This document shows positions 5,838 through 12,914 of a stretch of DNA of 13,834 nt, one piece after another (within the stretch, counting starts at the first letter, position 1; each line of letters begins with the position of its first letter). This stretch comes from RGIG4097 sp964599875 (lineage in GTDB: Bacteria; Bacillota; Clostridia; Christensenellales; CAG-917). Location: the NCBI GenBank assembly GCA_964599875.1, contig CAZRHE010000032.1, positions 1-13,834 of the forward strand, in the 5' to 3' direction. The notes below the pieces were generated by a model, which saw only the letters and a list, made by a program, of their open reading frames with translations, was not told where the DNA came from and searched no databases. The translations under genes and the position numbers were made by a program.

Positions 5838-6080
5838 CACGCACGCGCGCGAACTTATAATAATGAGAGTGCTTATATAAGTTATCAATATAATAATCTG
5901 CAAGTTTTGGAGTTTTTGGGCGGATTTTGCGTGTTTAAGAAGAAAATATATTTAAGCGATTTGCGATTGTCTGCGGTGAAACGATTATGGTTTTGGGGGA
6001 AGTATAGGCAGGGAGTAGTGCGAAATTTGTCGTTTCGTCGTTGTTTGCATTTTGGGAAGTGCGGCGTCATATTCTTTAAT
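5838..6080. other. Intergenic stretch before spoIIIAA
   Basis: There is no convincing gene here. It opens with a GC-rich CACGCACGCGCGCG run, then an AT-rich stretch with the inverted repeat ACTTATA (5854-5860) / TATAAGT (5876-5882). An open frame from a TTG at 5907 runs into spoIIIAA, but its residues are basic, aromatic and unlike any SpoIIIAA N-terminus. The only promoter candidate noticed is the sigma-E-like match just before the gene. Confidence 0.5.
6047..6075 (+). promoter_or_regulatory. Possible sigma-E promoter of the spoIIIA operon
   Basis: GCATTTT (6047-6053), 14 bases, then CATATTCT (6068-6075) resembles the B. subtilis sigma-E pattern (GCATATT, 14-15 bases, CATACAAT). The -35 is a good match; the -10 agrees in CATA and the last T only. 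spoIIIA is a sigma-E operon in Bacillus. The predicted start would fall at or next to the ATG at 6081. Confidence 0.35.
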
Positions 6081-6923
6081 ATGTTTGGTGGACTCATTGA
6101 CGGAATCGTGGCGAGAGCCATAAAGGAAAACGCTAAAGAAAGCGAAATAACCGAAATCCGCATGCGAGCGGGAAGACCTCTCGTGTTTTCGACGGCGGAA
6201 GGGAAGAGATATGCGTTGCTCCCTTGCGGACAGCCGTATATCGTCACGAAAACGGACGTGGAGCGGCTTGTAGGGATTGCGTCGGACTTTTCTTTTTATG
6301 CGGTCAACGACGAACTTATAAAAGGATATCTCGTCAAAAACGGCGTGAGAATCGGCGTTGCGGGGGAAGGCGTCGTGGACGGCGGAAAACTCATCACGAT
6401 AAAAAATCCGTCCTATGCGGTCATGCGTATTCCGCACGAAATCAAGGGGTGCGCGGATAAAATCATAGACAAGTGCGAAAACGCAAACGTTTTGATTCTA
6501 TCCCCGCCGGGCGGTGGAAAAACCACGCTACTTCGCGATATGGCAAGGCAAGTATCCAAAAAATACAACACTCTCGTCATAGACGAGCGTTACGAAATCG
6601 CATCCGTGGACGGAAAGGGATTGCCTGCTTTGGACGTGGGGGACAGTGAAGTCGTCAGCGGAATATCGAAATGCATCGCTTATGAAAACTGTATTCGCGC
6701 AATGTCCCCCGAAATCATTGTGACGGACGAGATTTTCAGAAAAGAAGAGGTGGATGCGGTGCAAGATATCGTGCGAAGCGGCGTCAGAGTGTTTGCGTCG
6801 GTGCACGGACGCTCCCTTGATTTTTTATCCGCGTCCCCCGTTTTTTCTTCCCTTGTCGATTGTTTCGACGTCGTCGTCACCCTCGTGCCGACGGGGAAAA
6901 TCGTCGGAGTAGATAATGTATGA
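6081..6923 (+). CDS. spoIIIAA: Stage III sporulation protein AA (ATPase)
   Basis: A cytosolic P-loop ATPase of the mother cell, related to secretion ATPases, that powers or assembles the SpoIIIA-SpoIIQ channel into the forespore. From the ATG at 6081 it has 280 residues (about 307 in B. subtilis). Visible motifs are ITEIRMRAGRP near the start, a Walker A loop SPPGGGKTTLLRD (K147), the Walker B-like LVIDERYEIA, and the conserved RAMSPEIIVTDEI and VFASVHGRSL blocks. I reject the upstream TTG at 5907 because family homology begins only near 6081. No Shine-Dalgarno precedes the ATG, which fits the possible leaderless start. It overlaps spoIIIAB by 8 bp and leads an eight-gene operon. Confidence 0.93.
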   Translation: MFGGLIDGIVARAIKENAKESEITEIRMRAGRPLVFSTAEGKRYALLPCGQPYIVTKTDVERLVGIASDFSFYAVNDELIKGYLVKNGVRIGVAGEGVVDGGKLITIKNPSYAVMRIPHEIKGCADKIIDKCENANVLILSPPGGGKTTLLRDMARQVSKKYNTLVIDERYEIASVDGKGLPALDVGDSEVVSGISKCIAYENCIRAMSPEIIVTDEIFRKEEVDAVQDIVRSGVRVFASVHGRSLDFLSASPVFSSLVDCFDVVVTLVPTGKIVGVDNV

Positions 6924-7407
6924 AATTCTGAAACTCATAGGCGGGGGACTGCTTGCTCTCGTTTGTGCTTATATAGGATTGCTTGTGAAAAGACGTTATC
7001 GCGACAGAGCGAATTTCTACGGCAAGGTTTGCGACTTCATAAACTACGCGCGCAGGGAACTTTCCATAAAGATGACTTCAATTCCCGAAACGTGTTTGGC
7101 GTACGCTGGGGAGAATAAGGATGAATTTTCCGCCCTTTTGAGAGATTTTGCCGCGGGAGTGAGGTCGGGGAAAAGAAAAGAATCCCGCGCTTCCTTGCTC
7201 AAAGAAAACGAGATAACTGAAATCGACGATTTTCTCGACGGACTCGGAAAGTCCTCTTTAGGAGAGCAAATCGTATATCTCGATTCTTGGGGGAAGAGAT
7301 TCGCAGACGAGCGCGGACGCAAAGAAGAGGAAAGCAAACGACTTGGGGGAATGTATTTCAAATTGCTCGTGTTGCTTGGCGTCGCACTGATGATTGTCAC
7401 CGCATAA
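6916..7407 (+). CDS. spoIIIAB: Stage III sporulation protein AB
   Basis: A 163-residue mother-cell membrane protein (171 in B. subtilis), distantly related to the GspF platform proteins of type II secretion. It has a hydrophobic N-terminal segment (LIGGGLLALVCAYIGLLV, about residues 7-24), a basic stretch, a helical cytosolic middle with DDFLDGLGKSSLGEQ, and a C-terminal hydrophobic segment (LLVLLGVALMIV). The ending KRLGGMYFKLLVLLG is typical of the family. It overlaps the ATPase gene by 8 bp, which suggests coupled translation and balanced levels of the two partners. Confidence 0.93.
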   Translation: MYEILKLIGGGLLALVCAYIGLLVKRRYRDRANFYGKVCDFINYARRELSIKMTSIPETCLAYAGENKDEFSALLRDFAAGVRSGKRKESRASLLKENEITEIDDFLDGLGKSSLGEQIVYLDSWGKRFADERGRKEEESKRLGGMYFKLLVLLGVALMIVTA

Positions 7408-7416
7408 AGGAGAGGT

Positions 7417-7614
7417 ATGGAAATCGGTATAATTTTGAAAATCGCAGGGATAGGGTTGTTGACGGCGGTCGTCGCTATGATTTTGAAAAAGAGCGACCGT
7501 GACGATATCGCAACCTTTGCAACGCTTGCCGGGCTCATAGTCGTTATCGCGCTCGTTATAGACATGGTGGGCGGATTGTTCGATACGATAAAATCCATAC
7601 TTTCGCTGAACTGA
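7417..7614 (+). CDS. spoIIIAC: Stage III sporulation protein AC
   Basis: A 65-residue integral membrane protein, the usual size of SpoIIIAC. Two hydrophobic helices (about residues 5-24 and 33-53) flank the short polar loop KKSDRDDIA. It is a mother-cell membrane part of the SpoIIIA complex. Unlike most genes in this operon it has a strong Shine-Dalgarno (AAGGAGAGG, 7407-7415) and a short gap from spoIIIAB, so its synthesis may be raised relative to its neighbours. The last base of its stop is the first base of the next start. Confidence 0.93.
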   Translation: MEIGIILKIAGIGLLTAVVAMILKKSDRDDIATFATLAGLIVVIALVIDMVGGLFDTIKSILSLN

Positions 7615-8003
7615 TGATTTTCAAACTGATAGGGATAGCGCTTGTAGGGATAGTGGTGGTGACGCTTTTGAAAACCGCGCGCCCTGAATTTGCCGTTTTT
7701 GCGACGATAGGGACGGGCGTTGTTATGGTCATACTTCTTCTCGGCTCCTTGCAAGACGTAGTGCTTGCTTTCGACGACGTCGTGAGAAAGAGCGGAGTGG
7801 ACGACGGCGTTTTCGCGGCGGTGCTCAAGATAATCGGAATAGGTTATCTCACGGAATATTCGTCTTCCATTGCGACTGATGCGGGTTGCCCGTCGATTGC
7901 AAGTAAATTGCAATTCGGCGGCAAGATAACCATATTCGCAATGAGCGTTTCCATACTTTCCGAACTCATAAAAGTTACGTCGGAACTGCTAAAAATCGTA
8001 TGA
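7614..8003 (+). CDS. spoIIIAD: Stage III sporulation protein AD
   Basis: A 129-residue polytopic membrane protein (about 133 in B. subtilis). The N-terminal half (FKLIGIALVGIVVVTLLKTARPEFAVF) resembles SpoIIIAC. It is followed by IIGIGYLTEYSSSIATDAG and a C-terminal hydrophobic helix with GGKITIFAMSVSILSEL, both family signatures. It starts in a TGATG overlap with spoIIIAC and ends in an ATGA overlap with spoIIIAE, with no Shine-Dalgarno of its own, so it depends on coupled translation. Confidence 0.94.
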   Translation: MIFKLIGIALVGIVVVTLLKTARPEFAVFATIGTGVVMVILLLGSLQDVVLAFDDVVRKSGVDDGVFAAVLKIIGIGYLTEYSSSIATDAGCPSIASKLQFGGKITIFAMSVSILSELIKVTSELLKIV

Positions 8004-9226
8004 AGTTGCAAAAAAGGAAGATAAAGATATCAAAATCGACGATAAAGTCCGTATTGTGTGTTTTTGAATTTGTAATCGTCGTGATTTTAGCCGTTTTCGG
8101 CGGATTTTCGGGCGGAAAAGTCGCTTTCGCGGATGAAAACGAAGGGGACGCGAAGGAGTCTTTGGCTGAAAACGTGCGGATAAGCATAGACGCCCTCGAT
8201 ACGGACGACTTTCAATCCTTCGTCGACTCTCTCGAAGTCGATTATTTTTCTAACGTCAAGGATTTGTTGAAAAGAATTTCCGCAGGCGAATACGAAAACT
8301 TCTTTGCAGAGTTTTCAAAGGCGGTTGCAAAGGATATCGGGAAATACTTCCTCGGATTTTTGCCCGCCGTCGTCACCGTCGTTTTGATTTGCATTTTGAA
8401 AAATACGCTGTCGGGAATGACGGCGTCCTTCCTTGACAACTCGACGACTGAAGTCGTCCATGCGGTGTGCTATGCAACAGTGGTCGTGATAATAACCGCG
8501 TCCCTCGTGGACGTAGTAGGCACGGTGGTCGGGACGGTGAAATCACTCTCTAAATTTGCCGAAACTGTTTTTCCGATTTTGCTCACTTTGCTTGCGGGGC
8601 TCGGTAGCACCGCGTCCGTTGCGACCTATCAACCTATGATGGCGGTCTTAGGCGGGGGAATTATCGAACTCATAACCAAAGTGATTTTGCCCGCCTTTAT
8701 AGCGTGCGAAGTTTTTTCGGTTGTGGGCAACCTGTCGGATAACGTCAAACTCACGAAAATGAACAAACTGTTTCGCTCGGCGTCCACGTGGCTCGTCGGG
8801 ATTGCTTTCGGACTTTTCGGGGTGTTTTTGACTGCTGGCGGAATATCGGGCGGAGTTACGGATAGACTCGGATTCGGAGTTGCGAAATTCGCCTTATCGA
8901 GTTACGTCCCCGTCCTCGGCGGATATCTCTCGGACGGATTCGACCTCGTCGCGTCTTCGCTGGTGCTTGTAAAGAGTGCTTTCGGATATACGGCGGTTGC
9001 GGTGCTTGTTGCGATAGTGTTGTTCCCGACAGTCAAGTTGATAGCGTTTTTGTTGTCAATGCGTCTTGCGTCCGCGATAGTCGAGCCGACGGGGGATAGT
9101 CGCATATCGAATATGCTGTCTTCGGTCGCGGACAACGCGACTTTGCTCATAACCGCTCTTGCGGGTGCGGCGTTTATGTTTTTCATACTCGTCATGTTAG
9201 TGACGGGCACGTATTCCGCTTTGTAG
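8000..9226 (+). CDS. spoIIIAE: Stage III sporulation protein AE
   Basis: A 408-residue polytopic protein, the largest membrane part of the SpoIIIA complex in the mother-cell (outer forespore) membrane. A basic N-terminus and hydrophobic core end at VAFA-DE, a plausible signal peptidase site after residue 44. An acidic extracellular stretch and six to eight membrane segments follow (for example FLPAVVTVVLICIL, VVVIITASLVDVVGTVV and VAVLVAIVLFPTVKLIAFLL). Length and order fit SpoIIIAE. The ATG overlaps the spoIIIAD stop by four bases and lacks a Shine-Dalgarno. Confidence 0.94.
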   Translation: MKLQKRKIKISKSTIKSVLCVFEFVIVVILAVFGGFSGGKVAFADENEGDAKESLAENVRISIDALDTDDFQSFVDSLEVDYFSNVKDLLKRISAGEYENFFAEFSKAVAKDIGKYFLGFLPAVVTVVLICILKNTLSGMTASFLDNSTTEVVHAVCYATVVVIITASLVDVVGTVVGTVKSLSKFAETVFPILLTLLAGLGSTASVATYQPMMAVLGGGIIELITKVILPAFIACEVFSVVGNLSDNVKLTKMNKLFRSASTWLVGIAFGLFGVFLTAGGISGGVTDRLGFGVAKFALSSYVPVLGGYLSDGFDLVASSLVLVKSAFGYTAVAVLVAIVLFPTVKLIAFLLSMRLASAIVEPTGDSRISNMLSSVADNATLLITALAGAAFMFFILVMLVTGTYSAL

Positions 9227-9232
9227 GTGCTT

Positions 9233-9706
9233 ATGCAAGAATGGCTTTTGTCGATAGTGGGGGTGGTGTGCCTCGGATTACTTCTCGAAATCGTTATGCC
9301 CGAAGGGCAGACGACGAAGTACGTGAGAGGTGCGTTTTCACTTCTCGTGATATTCGTCGTGGTCGCGCCATTGCCGTCCTTTTTCAAAAACGGCGCGAAA
9401 CTCGAACTCGGAGAGATTGCGATAGATACCGATGAAAGTTATCTATCGTCGATAGGGGAAAGGCTTGCGGACGAAAAGGAAACTTATCTCGAAAAAGCCT
9501 TATCCGATATGGGATACGATACGGACGTCGCGGTTGCGATAGGGGAGAATTTGACTGATATTGTCGAAGCGGACGTGAAAATTTATTTTTCGGGTCTTGA
9601 CGAGGAAAACGCGAATAAACATATTATGACGGTGCGGAAATTCGTCTGCGAAAAACTCGACGTAGGCGATAGCGTCGTCACTGTGGAGATTTATGGAAGT
9701 CGTTGA
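9233..9706 (+). CDS. spoIIIAF: Stage III sporulation protein AF
   Basis: A mother-cell membrane protein of the SpoIIIA complex, 157 residues from the ATG at 9233. Two N-terminal hydrophobic segments (LLSIVGVVCLGLLLEIVMP and FSLLVIFVVVAPLPSFF) precede a soluble domain with the ring-building-like end IYFSGLDEENANKHIMTVRK...VVTVEIYG. A GTG at 9227, just after the spoIIIAE stop, is an alternative start adding two residues. An AGGTG (9225-9229) is close to the ATG and overlaps that GTG, so the choice is not certain. It overlaps spoIIIAG by 14 bp. Confidence 0.9.
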   Translation: MQEWLLSIVGVVCLGLLLEIVMPEGQTTKYVRGAFSLLVIFVVVAPLPSFFKNGAKLELGEIAIDTDESYLSSIGERLADEKETYLEKALSDMGYDTDVAVAIGENLTDIVEADVKIYFSGLDEENANKHIMTVRKFVCEKLDVGDSVVTVEIYGSR

Positions 9707-10097
9707 CGAGAGAAAGGAAAAATTTGGCGATAGTTTGAAATCCCTTCCCATAGTGAAAAAACTCGGGAAGATAAAAAATTTGCAACTTATCGCCGCCGTA
9801 CTCATAATCGCGGTCGCACTCGTCATATATTCTAACGTAGCACTGAAATCCGAATCCGAAACCGCCGCTGAATCTACGATGACGGAGGAGGAAGAGAGAT
9901 TGTCGAATATCCTTGAGAACATAGACGGGGCGGGAGAAGTCGAAGTCATGATTTCGAGGAAAGGGGACGAGGTGGTCGGGATTTTGGTGATTGCGGAGGG
10001 CGCGGACGACATATCCGTTATACTCAAACTTCAACGCGCTACGGTGTCTGCCATGGGAGTGGATAAAAGCGTGGTGGAAATATGCAAAATGAAATAA
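9693..10097 (+). CDS. spoIIIAG: Stage III sporulation protein AG, short form
   Basis: One of the ring-forming proteins between the two forespore membranes. It has a short cytosolic N-terminus, one membrane segment (LQLIAAVLIIAVALVIY, about residues 30-46), and a periplasmic-type ring-building domain: LSNILENIDGAGEVEVMIS, then VGILVIAEGADDISV, then LQRATVSAMGV. It has 134 residues where B. subtilis SpoIIIAG has 229. The long insertion that splits the ring-building fold in B. subtilis, between the VEVMV strand and the GVLVVA strand, is reduced here to about RKGDEV. The ATG at 9693 has GGAG four bases upstream and lies within the end of spoIIIAF. The family is clear from motifs and position. Confidence 0.9.
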   Translation: MEVVDERKEKFGDSLKSLPIVKKLGKIKNLQLIAAVLIIAVALVIYSNVALKSESETAAESTMTEEEERLSNILENIDGAGEVEVMISRKGDEVVGILVIAEGADDISVILKLQRATVSAMGVDKSVVEICKMK

Positions 10098-10113
10098 TTT
10101 TCGAGGAGGAAAT

Positions 10114-10608
10114 ATGAAATTAAAATCGAAAACCAAGAAAGCAATCGTGTTGTCCGTTATGGTCGTGTTGCTGGTCGCGACGGGCGTACTCAACTGGGCG
10201 CTCAACGAAAGACTTGACGGCGAACAAGCAAACGCAGGCGCCGCAAACGACGGAGTGGTCGAAACCTTCTTCGCGTCCTATCGCAGCGACCGCGACGCAA
10301 CTCGCGAATCCGAGTATCTCTATCTCGACGCGATAATCAAATCCGAGGACGCAAGCGCGGATAGCAAAGCAAGCGCCGAAAAACAAAAACTCGACATCGT
10401 TAAAAAAATGGAAACCGAACTTGCCTTGGAAACTTTGGTTAAGGCGAAAGGTTTCGACGACGCGGTCGTTGCAATCGGAGATAACGGCGTCAACGTCGTC
10501 GTCGGGGCAGAGGAGTTGACTCTCGAACAGGCGACGCAAATACTCTGTATAATAACCGACGAAACCGATTATAAGGCGACGGACGTGAAAATTATTCCGT
10601 ATAACTAA
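10114..10608 (+). CDS. spoIIIAH: Stage III sporulation protein AH (SpoIIQ partner)
   Basis: The mother-cell partner of forespore SpoIIQ; the two meet between the membranes and hold the channel together. It has 164 residues (218 in B. subtilis), with one N-terminal membrane segment (about 10-30). A short linker leads to the family motif FFASYRSDRDATRESEYLYLDAIIKSEDASA, and the ring-building domain runs from KMETELALETLVKAKGFDDAVVAI to the end. The missing length is mainly in the linker. A strong GAGGAGG (10103-10109) precedes the ATG, unlike most genes of the operon. It is the last gene before a strong terminator. No spoIIQ is in the window. Confidence 0.94.
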   Translation: MKLKSKTKKAIVLSVMVVLLVATGVLNWALNERLDGEQANAGAANDGVVETFFASYRSDRDATRESEYLYLDAIIKSEDASADSKASAEKQKLDIVKKMETELALETLVKAKGFDDAVVAIGDNGVNVVVGAEELTLEQATQILCIITDETDYKATDVKIIPYN

Positions 10609-10617
10609 AAAATCTTC

Positions 10618-10647
10618 GGCGGGCAAATCAAATTGCCCGCCTTTTTT
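10618..10647 (+). terminator. Intrinsic terminator of the spoIIIA operon
   Basis: A perfect 9-bp GC-rich stem GGCGGGCAA (10618-10626) / TTGCCCGCC (10633-10641), a 6-base loop and six Ts. It begins 9 bases after the spoIIIAH stop and separates the sporulation operon from the housekeeping genes downstream. Confidence 0.95.
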
Positions 10648-10659
10648 CTCGTCAATATC

Positions 10660-10688
10660 TTGCTAATAATTTTTGCTTATGATATAAT
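10660..10688 (+). promoter_or_regulatory. Sigma-A-type promoter of the Asp23-nusB unit
   Basis: TTGCTA (10660-10665), a 17-base spacer and a perfect TATAAT (10683-10688). Only six bases separate the -10 from the ATG at 10695, so the transcript should begin at or next to the start codon. Confidence 0.8.
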
Positions 10689-10694
10689 ACGCGT

Positions 10695-11018
10695 ATGGCA
10701 AAGGATACGAACAAGAAAACGTCCGTGTTTTCGGACGTAATAACCTCGCTTGCATACGACGCGGCATCCGCGGCGGACGGCATACAAGTGCTCGCAAAAG
10801 ACGGGAAGAAATCTTTCCGCGGTTGCGGCGTGTCCGTTTATTTTTTGCCCGACGATAAAGTAACCATCGACCTTTTCGTGAATATCGAGTTCGGCTATCG
10901 CGTTCCCGAAACCGTTGCCGTCGTTCAAGAAAAAGTCAAAACCGAAGTCGAAAACTCGACGAAATATCAAGTACATTCCGTCAACGTGCAAATAGTTGAC
11001 GTCATCTATCCGCAATGA
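10695..11018 (+). CDS. Asp23/Gls24 family envelope stress protein (YqhY-like)
   Basis: A 107-residue small cytosolic protein of the Asp23 family. Its blocks VITSLAYDAASAADGIQVL, the strand VTIDLFVNIEFGYRVPETVAVVQEKVKTEVE and the ending VHSVNVQIVDVIYP fit the family, and the place before nusB fits B. subtilis YqhY. YqhY is encoded next to accBC and is linked to acetyl-CoA carboxylase control; here accBC is not adjacent, so that link cannot be assumed. No Shine-Dalgarno precedes the ATG, and a promoter -10 lies six bases upstream, so leaderless translation is likely. No better start is available. It ends in an ATGA overlap with nusB. Confidence 0.9.
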   Translation: MAKDTNKKTSVFSDVITSLAYDAASAADGIQVLAKDGKKSFRGCGVSVYFLPDDKVTIDLFVNIEFGYRVPETVAVVQEKVKTEVENSTKYQVHSVNVQIVDVIYPQ

Positions 11019-11404
11019 GAAAACTGGCAAGAGAAACAGCGTTCAAACTTATATTCGAATATTCCTTCCTTTCCGAAAAGGACGAGGAAGCACTCGGCAT
11101 ACTCGAATTTGCCGACGACCTTACCGCAGACGACAAGGAATATATCCGTCGCGTGTACGAGGGCGTCATATCTTCTTACGACGATTTGAAAGAGAAGGTC
11201 GCCGCGCGTCTTGACAATTATCGCATAGAAAGACTGTATCGTCCCGACCTCGTCGTTTTGCTGCTTGCAACCTACGAACTCGAAACAAACGAGGCTCCCG
11301 AAAAAGTCGTCGTCAACGAAGCCGTAGACCTTGCAAAGCGTTACGGCACTGATAAATCGGGCAAATTCGTCAACGGCGTGCTCGCAAAAATGATAAAAGC
11401 CTGA
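11015..11404 (+). CDS. nusB: Transcription antitermination factor NusB
   Basis: NusB, with NusE (ribosomal protein S10), binds boxA RNA and supports antitermination of rRNA transcripts. The 129 residues are the usual length and all helical. Family signatures are the start MRKLARETAFKLIFEY, the RIERLYRPDLVVLLLATYEL helix, and the ending VVVNEAVDLAKRYGTDKSGKFVNGVLAKM. The start overlaps the Asp23 gene stop (ATGA) and has no Shine-Dalgarno, so translation is coupled. The stop codon lies within a terminator stem. Confidence 0.96.
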   Translation: MRKLARETAFKLIFEYSFLSEKDEEALGILEFADDLTADDKEYIRRVYEGVISSYDDLKEKVAARLDNYRIERLYRPDLVVLLLATYELETNEAPEKVVVNEAVDLAKRYGTDKSGKFVNGVLAKMIKA

Positions 11405-11419
11405 AAAAGGCTTTTTTTT
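11395..11419 (+). terminator. Intrinsic terminator overlapping the nusB stop
   Basis: AAAAGCCT (11395-11402), loop GAAAA, AGGCTTTT (11408-11415) and a run of eight Ts. The upstream arm includes the last codons and first stop base of nusB, so ribosomes reaching the stop should affect folding. It separates nusB from xseA. Confidence 0.75.
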
Positions 11420-11490
11420 GACGCAAAAAAATCGTATAAAACCCCACAAAAACGTTAATTGTTACATAAAAGGAAGATAAACTGTCGAAA

Positions 11491-12696
11491 ATGGAACTTA
11501 AACCCTCGATTGTGCAAAATGCTATTTCGGTAAGCGAGTTAAACGCCACTATTCACGCGTGTATGGACTCGCCTATTTTCCAAGGGCTCGAAGTTTTCGG
11601 CGAGATTTCCAACTATAAACTCAGCGGCCCGCACGCTTATTTCGTTTTGAAAGATAAGGACGCGCAAATTCCTTGCGTGAAGTTTTACGCGGGCAGAGAT
11701 TATCAGCCGAAAGACGGCGAAAGCGTGATAATCAAAGGACGCCTCGACTATTACGTCAAGGGCGGAAGATTGTCTATTCAGGTGTCTTCTATAACTCCCG
11801 TCGGTCAAGGACTTTTATATTTGCAATTCGAAAAACTCAAAGCAAAACTCACGGCGGAAGGACTTTTCGACGAGGCGCATAAAGTGCCTATTCCGAAATA
11901 TCCCGAAAACGTACTCGTCGTGACTTCGAGGACCGGGGCGGTCATCAGAGATATCGTGACGACGGTTCGTCGCAAGAATCCGAGAATCAATATCGTCGTC
12001 AGGGACGTGCGCGTACAGGGTGAGGGCGCGGGAAAGGAAATCGCCGCAGTGCTTGCAAGAGTGGATAGACTTGGCTACGACGTTATCGTACTTGCAAGGG
12101 GAGGAGGCTCCCTCGAAGACCTCGCACCGTTTTACGACGAGGACCTCGTGCGCGCGATTTACGCAATGAAAACTCCTATCGTTTCCGCAATAGGGCACGA
12201 AACTGATTTTTCCCTTGCGGATTTCGTCGCCGATATGCGCGCGCCTACGCCGACCGCCGCGGGTGAACTCGTTGCGTACGATTGGTACGAACTCGTGAAA
12301 AGAGTGAGGGATAATACGGCAAGACTCGGCGTGCTTACAAAAAAACAAATAGATTCGAAGACTATGCGCGTGCGCCTTGCGGTTACGAAACTTACGCACT
12401 ATGCCGAGAGTTTCTATGAGGGAAACGTAAACAAGGTGAAAAATCTCGTAGTGCGTTTGGGGACGCTCTGCGAAAACAAAATAGCGAAGTCAGAATTCAG
12501 ACTTGAAAAAGCAATGACCGCTCTTGATAATTTGAGTCCTCTCAAAACCCTCAAACGCGGATATTTCGCAATAGAAAAACAGGACGGCTACGTGACGAAA
12601 ACGTCCGTTTTAAGCAAAGGCGATATAGTTAAAATCATCGGTGCGGACGGTTCCGCCCGCGCGGAAATAATTTCCATCGACAAGGAGGAAGTATGA
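11491..12696 (+). CDS. xseA: Exodeoxyribonuclease VII large subunit
   Basis: The large subunit of exonuclease VII, which degrades single-stranded DNA from both ends. The 401 residues show an N-terminal OB fold (about 12-105, with GEISNYK and HAYFVLKDKDAQIPCVKFY), then the catalytic domain with VVTSRTGAVIRDI, RGGGSLEDL (203-211), and AIGHETDFSLAD with H236, followed by RAPTPTAAGELV. A helical region that binds the small subunit comes next, then the ending LSPLKTLKRGYF. The ATG is used here, but its AGGAAG (11471-11476) is 14 bases away. A CTG at 11482, in frame and five bases after that site, is a possible alternative. The stop overlaps xseB (ATGA). Confidence 0.96.
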   Translation: MELKPSIVQNAISVSELNATIHACMDSPIFQGLEVFGEISNYKLSGPHAYFVLKDKDAQIPCVKFYAGRDYQPKDGESVIIKGRLDYYVKGGRLSIQVSSITPVGQGLLYLQFEKLKAKLTAEGLFDEAHKVPIPKYPENVLVVTSRTGAVIRDIVTTVRRKNPRINIVVRDVRVQGEGAGKEIAAVLARVDRLGYDVIVLARGGGSLEDLAPFYDEDLVRAIYAMKTPIVSAIGHETDFSLADFVADMRAPTPTAAGELVAYDWYELVKRVRDNTARLGVLTKKQIDSKTMRVRLAVTKLTHYAESFYEGNVNKVKNLVVRLGTLCENKIAKSEFRLEKAMTALDNLSPLKTLKRGYFAIEKQDGYVTKTSVLSKGDIVKIIGADGSARAEIISIDKEEV

Positions 12697-12914
12697 ACGA
12701 AGAAATGAAAAAATTCGAAGAGGCTCTCGCCGAACTCGAATTGCTTGTGAAAAGACTTGAAAACGACGTCCCCGTAGACGAGGCGACGAAGGCTTTCGAA
12801 GAAGGCATCAAACTCTCAAAAATTTGTATGGACGACCTCAACGGAGAAAAAGGTAAACTCGAACTCCTTATGGACGACCTCAATAAAATCACCGAGGAAT
12901 TCAAAATAGACTGA
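12693..12914 (+). CDS. xseB: Exodeoxyribonuclease VII small subunit
   Basis: A 73-residue helical small subunit, the normal size, several copies of which bind one XseA. Family features are FEEALAELELLVKRLENDVPVDEATKAFEEGIKL followed by a second helix. A strong AAGGAGG (12682-12688) lies four bases before the ATG, inside the end of xseA, which fits the need for more small than large subunit. It ends in a TGATG overlap with the next gene. Confidence 0.95.
   Translation: MNEEMKKFEEALAELELLVKRLENDVPVDEATKAFEEGIKLSKICMDDLNGEKGKLELLMDDLNKITEEFKID

Noticed and set aside
5489..5860. A 123-codon open frame repeating a roughly 50-residue peptide twice
   Set aside because: It arises because the 177-base repeat period is a multiple of three. 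It starts at a TTG without a ribosome site, and the repeat is conserved as DNA with hairpins, not as a codon pattern.
5907..6080. 58-codon N-terminal extension of spoIIIAA from a TTG
   Set aside because: The residues are basic and aromatic, unlike any SpoIIIAA start; homology begins near the ATG at 6081.
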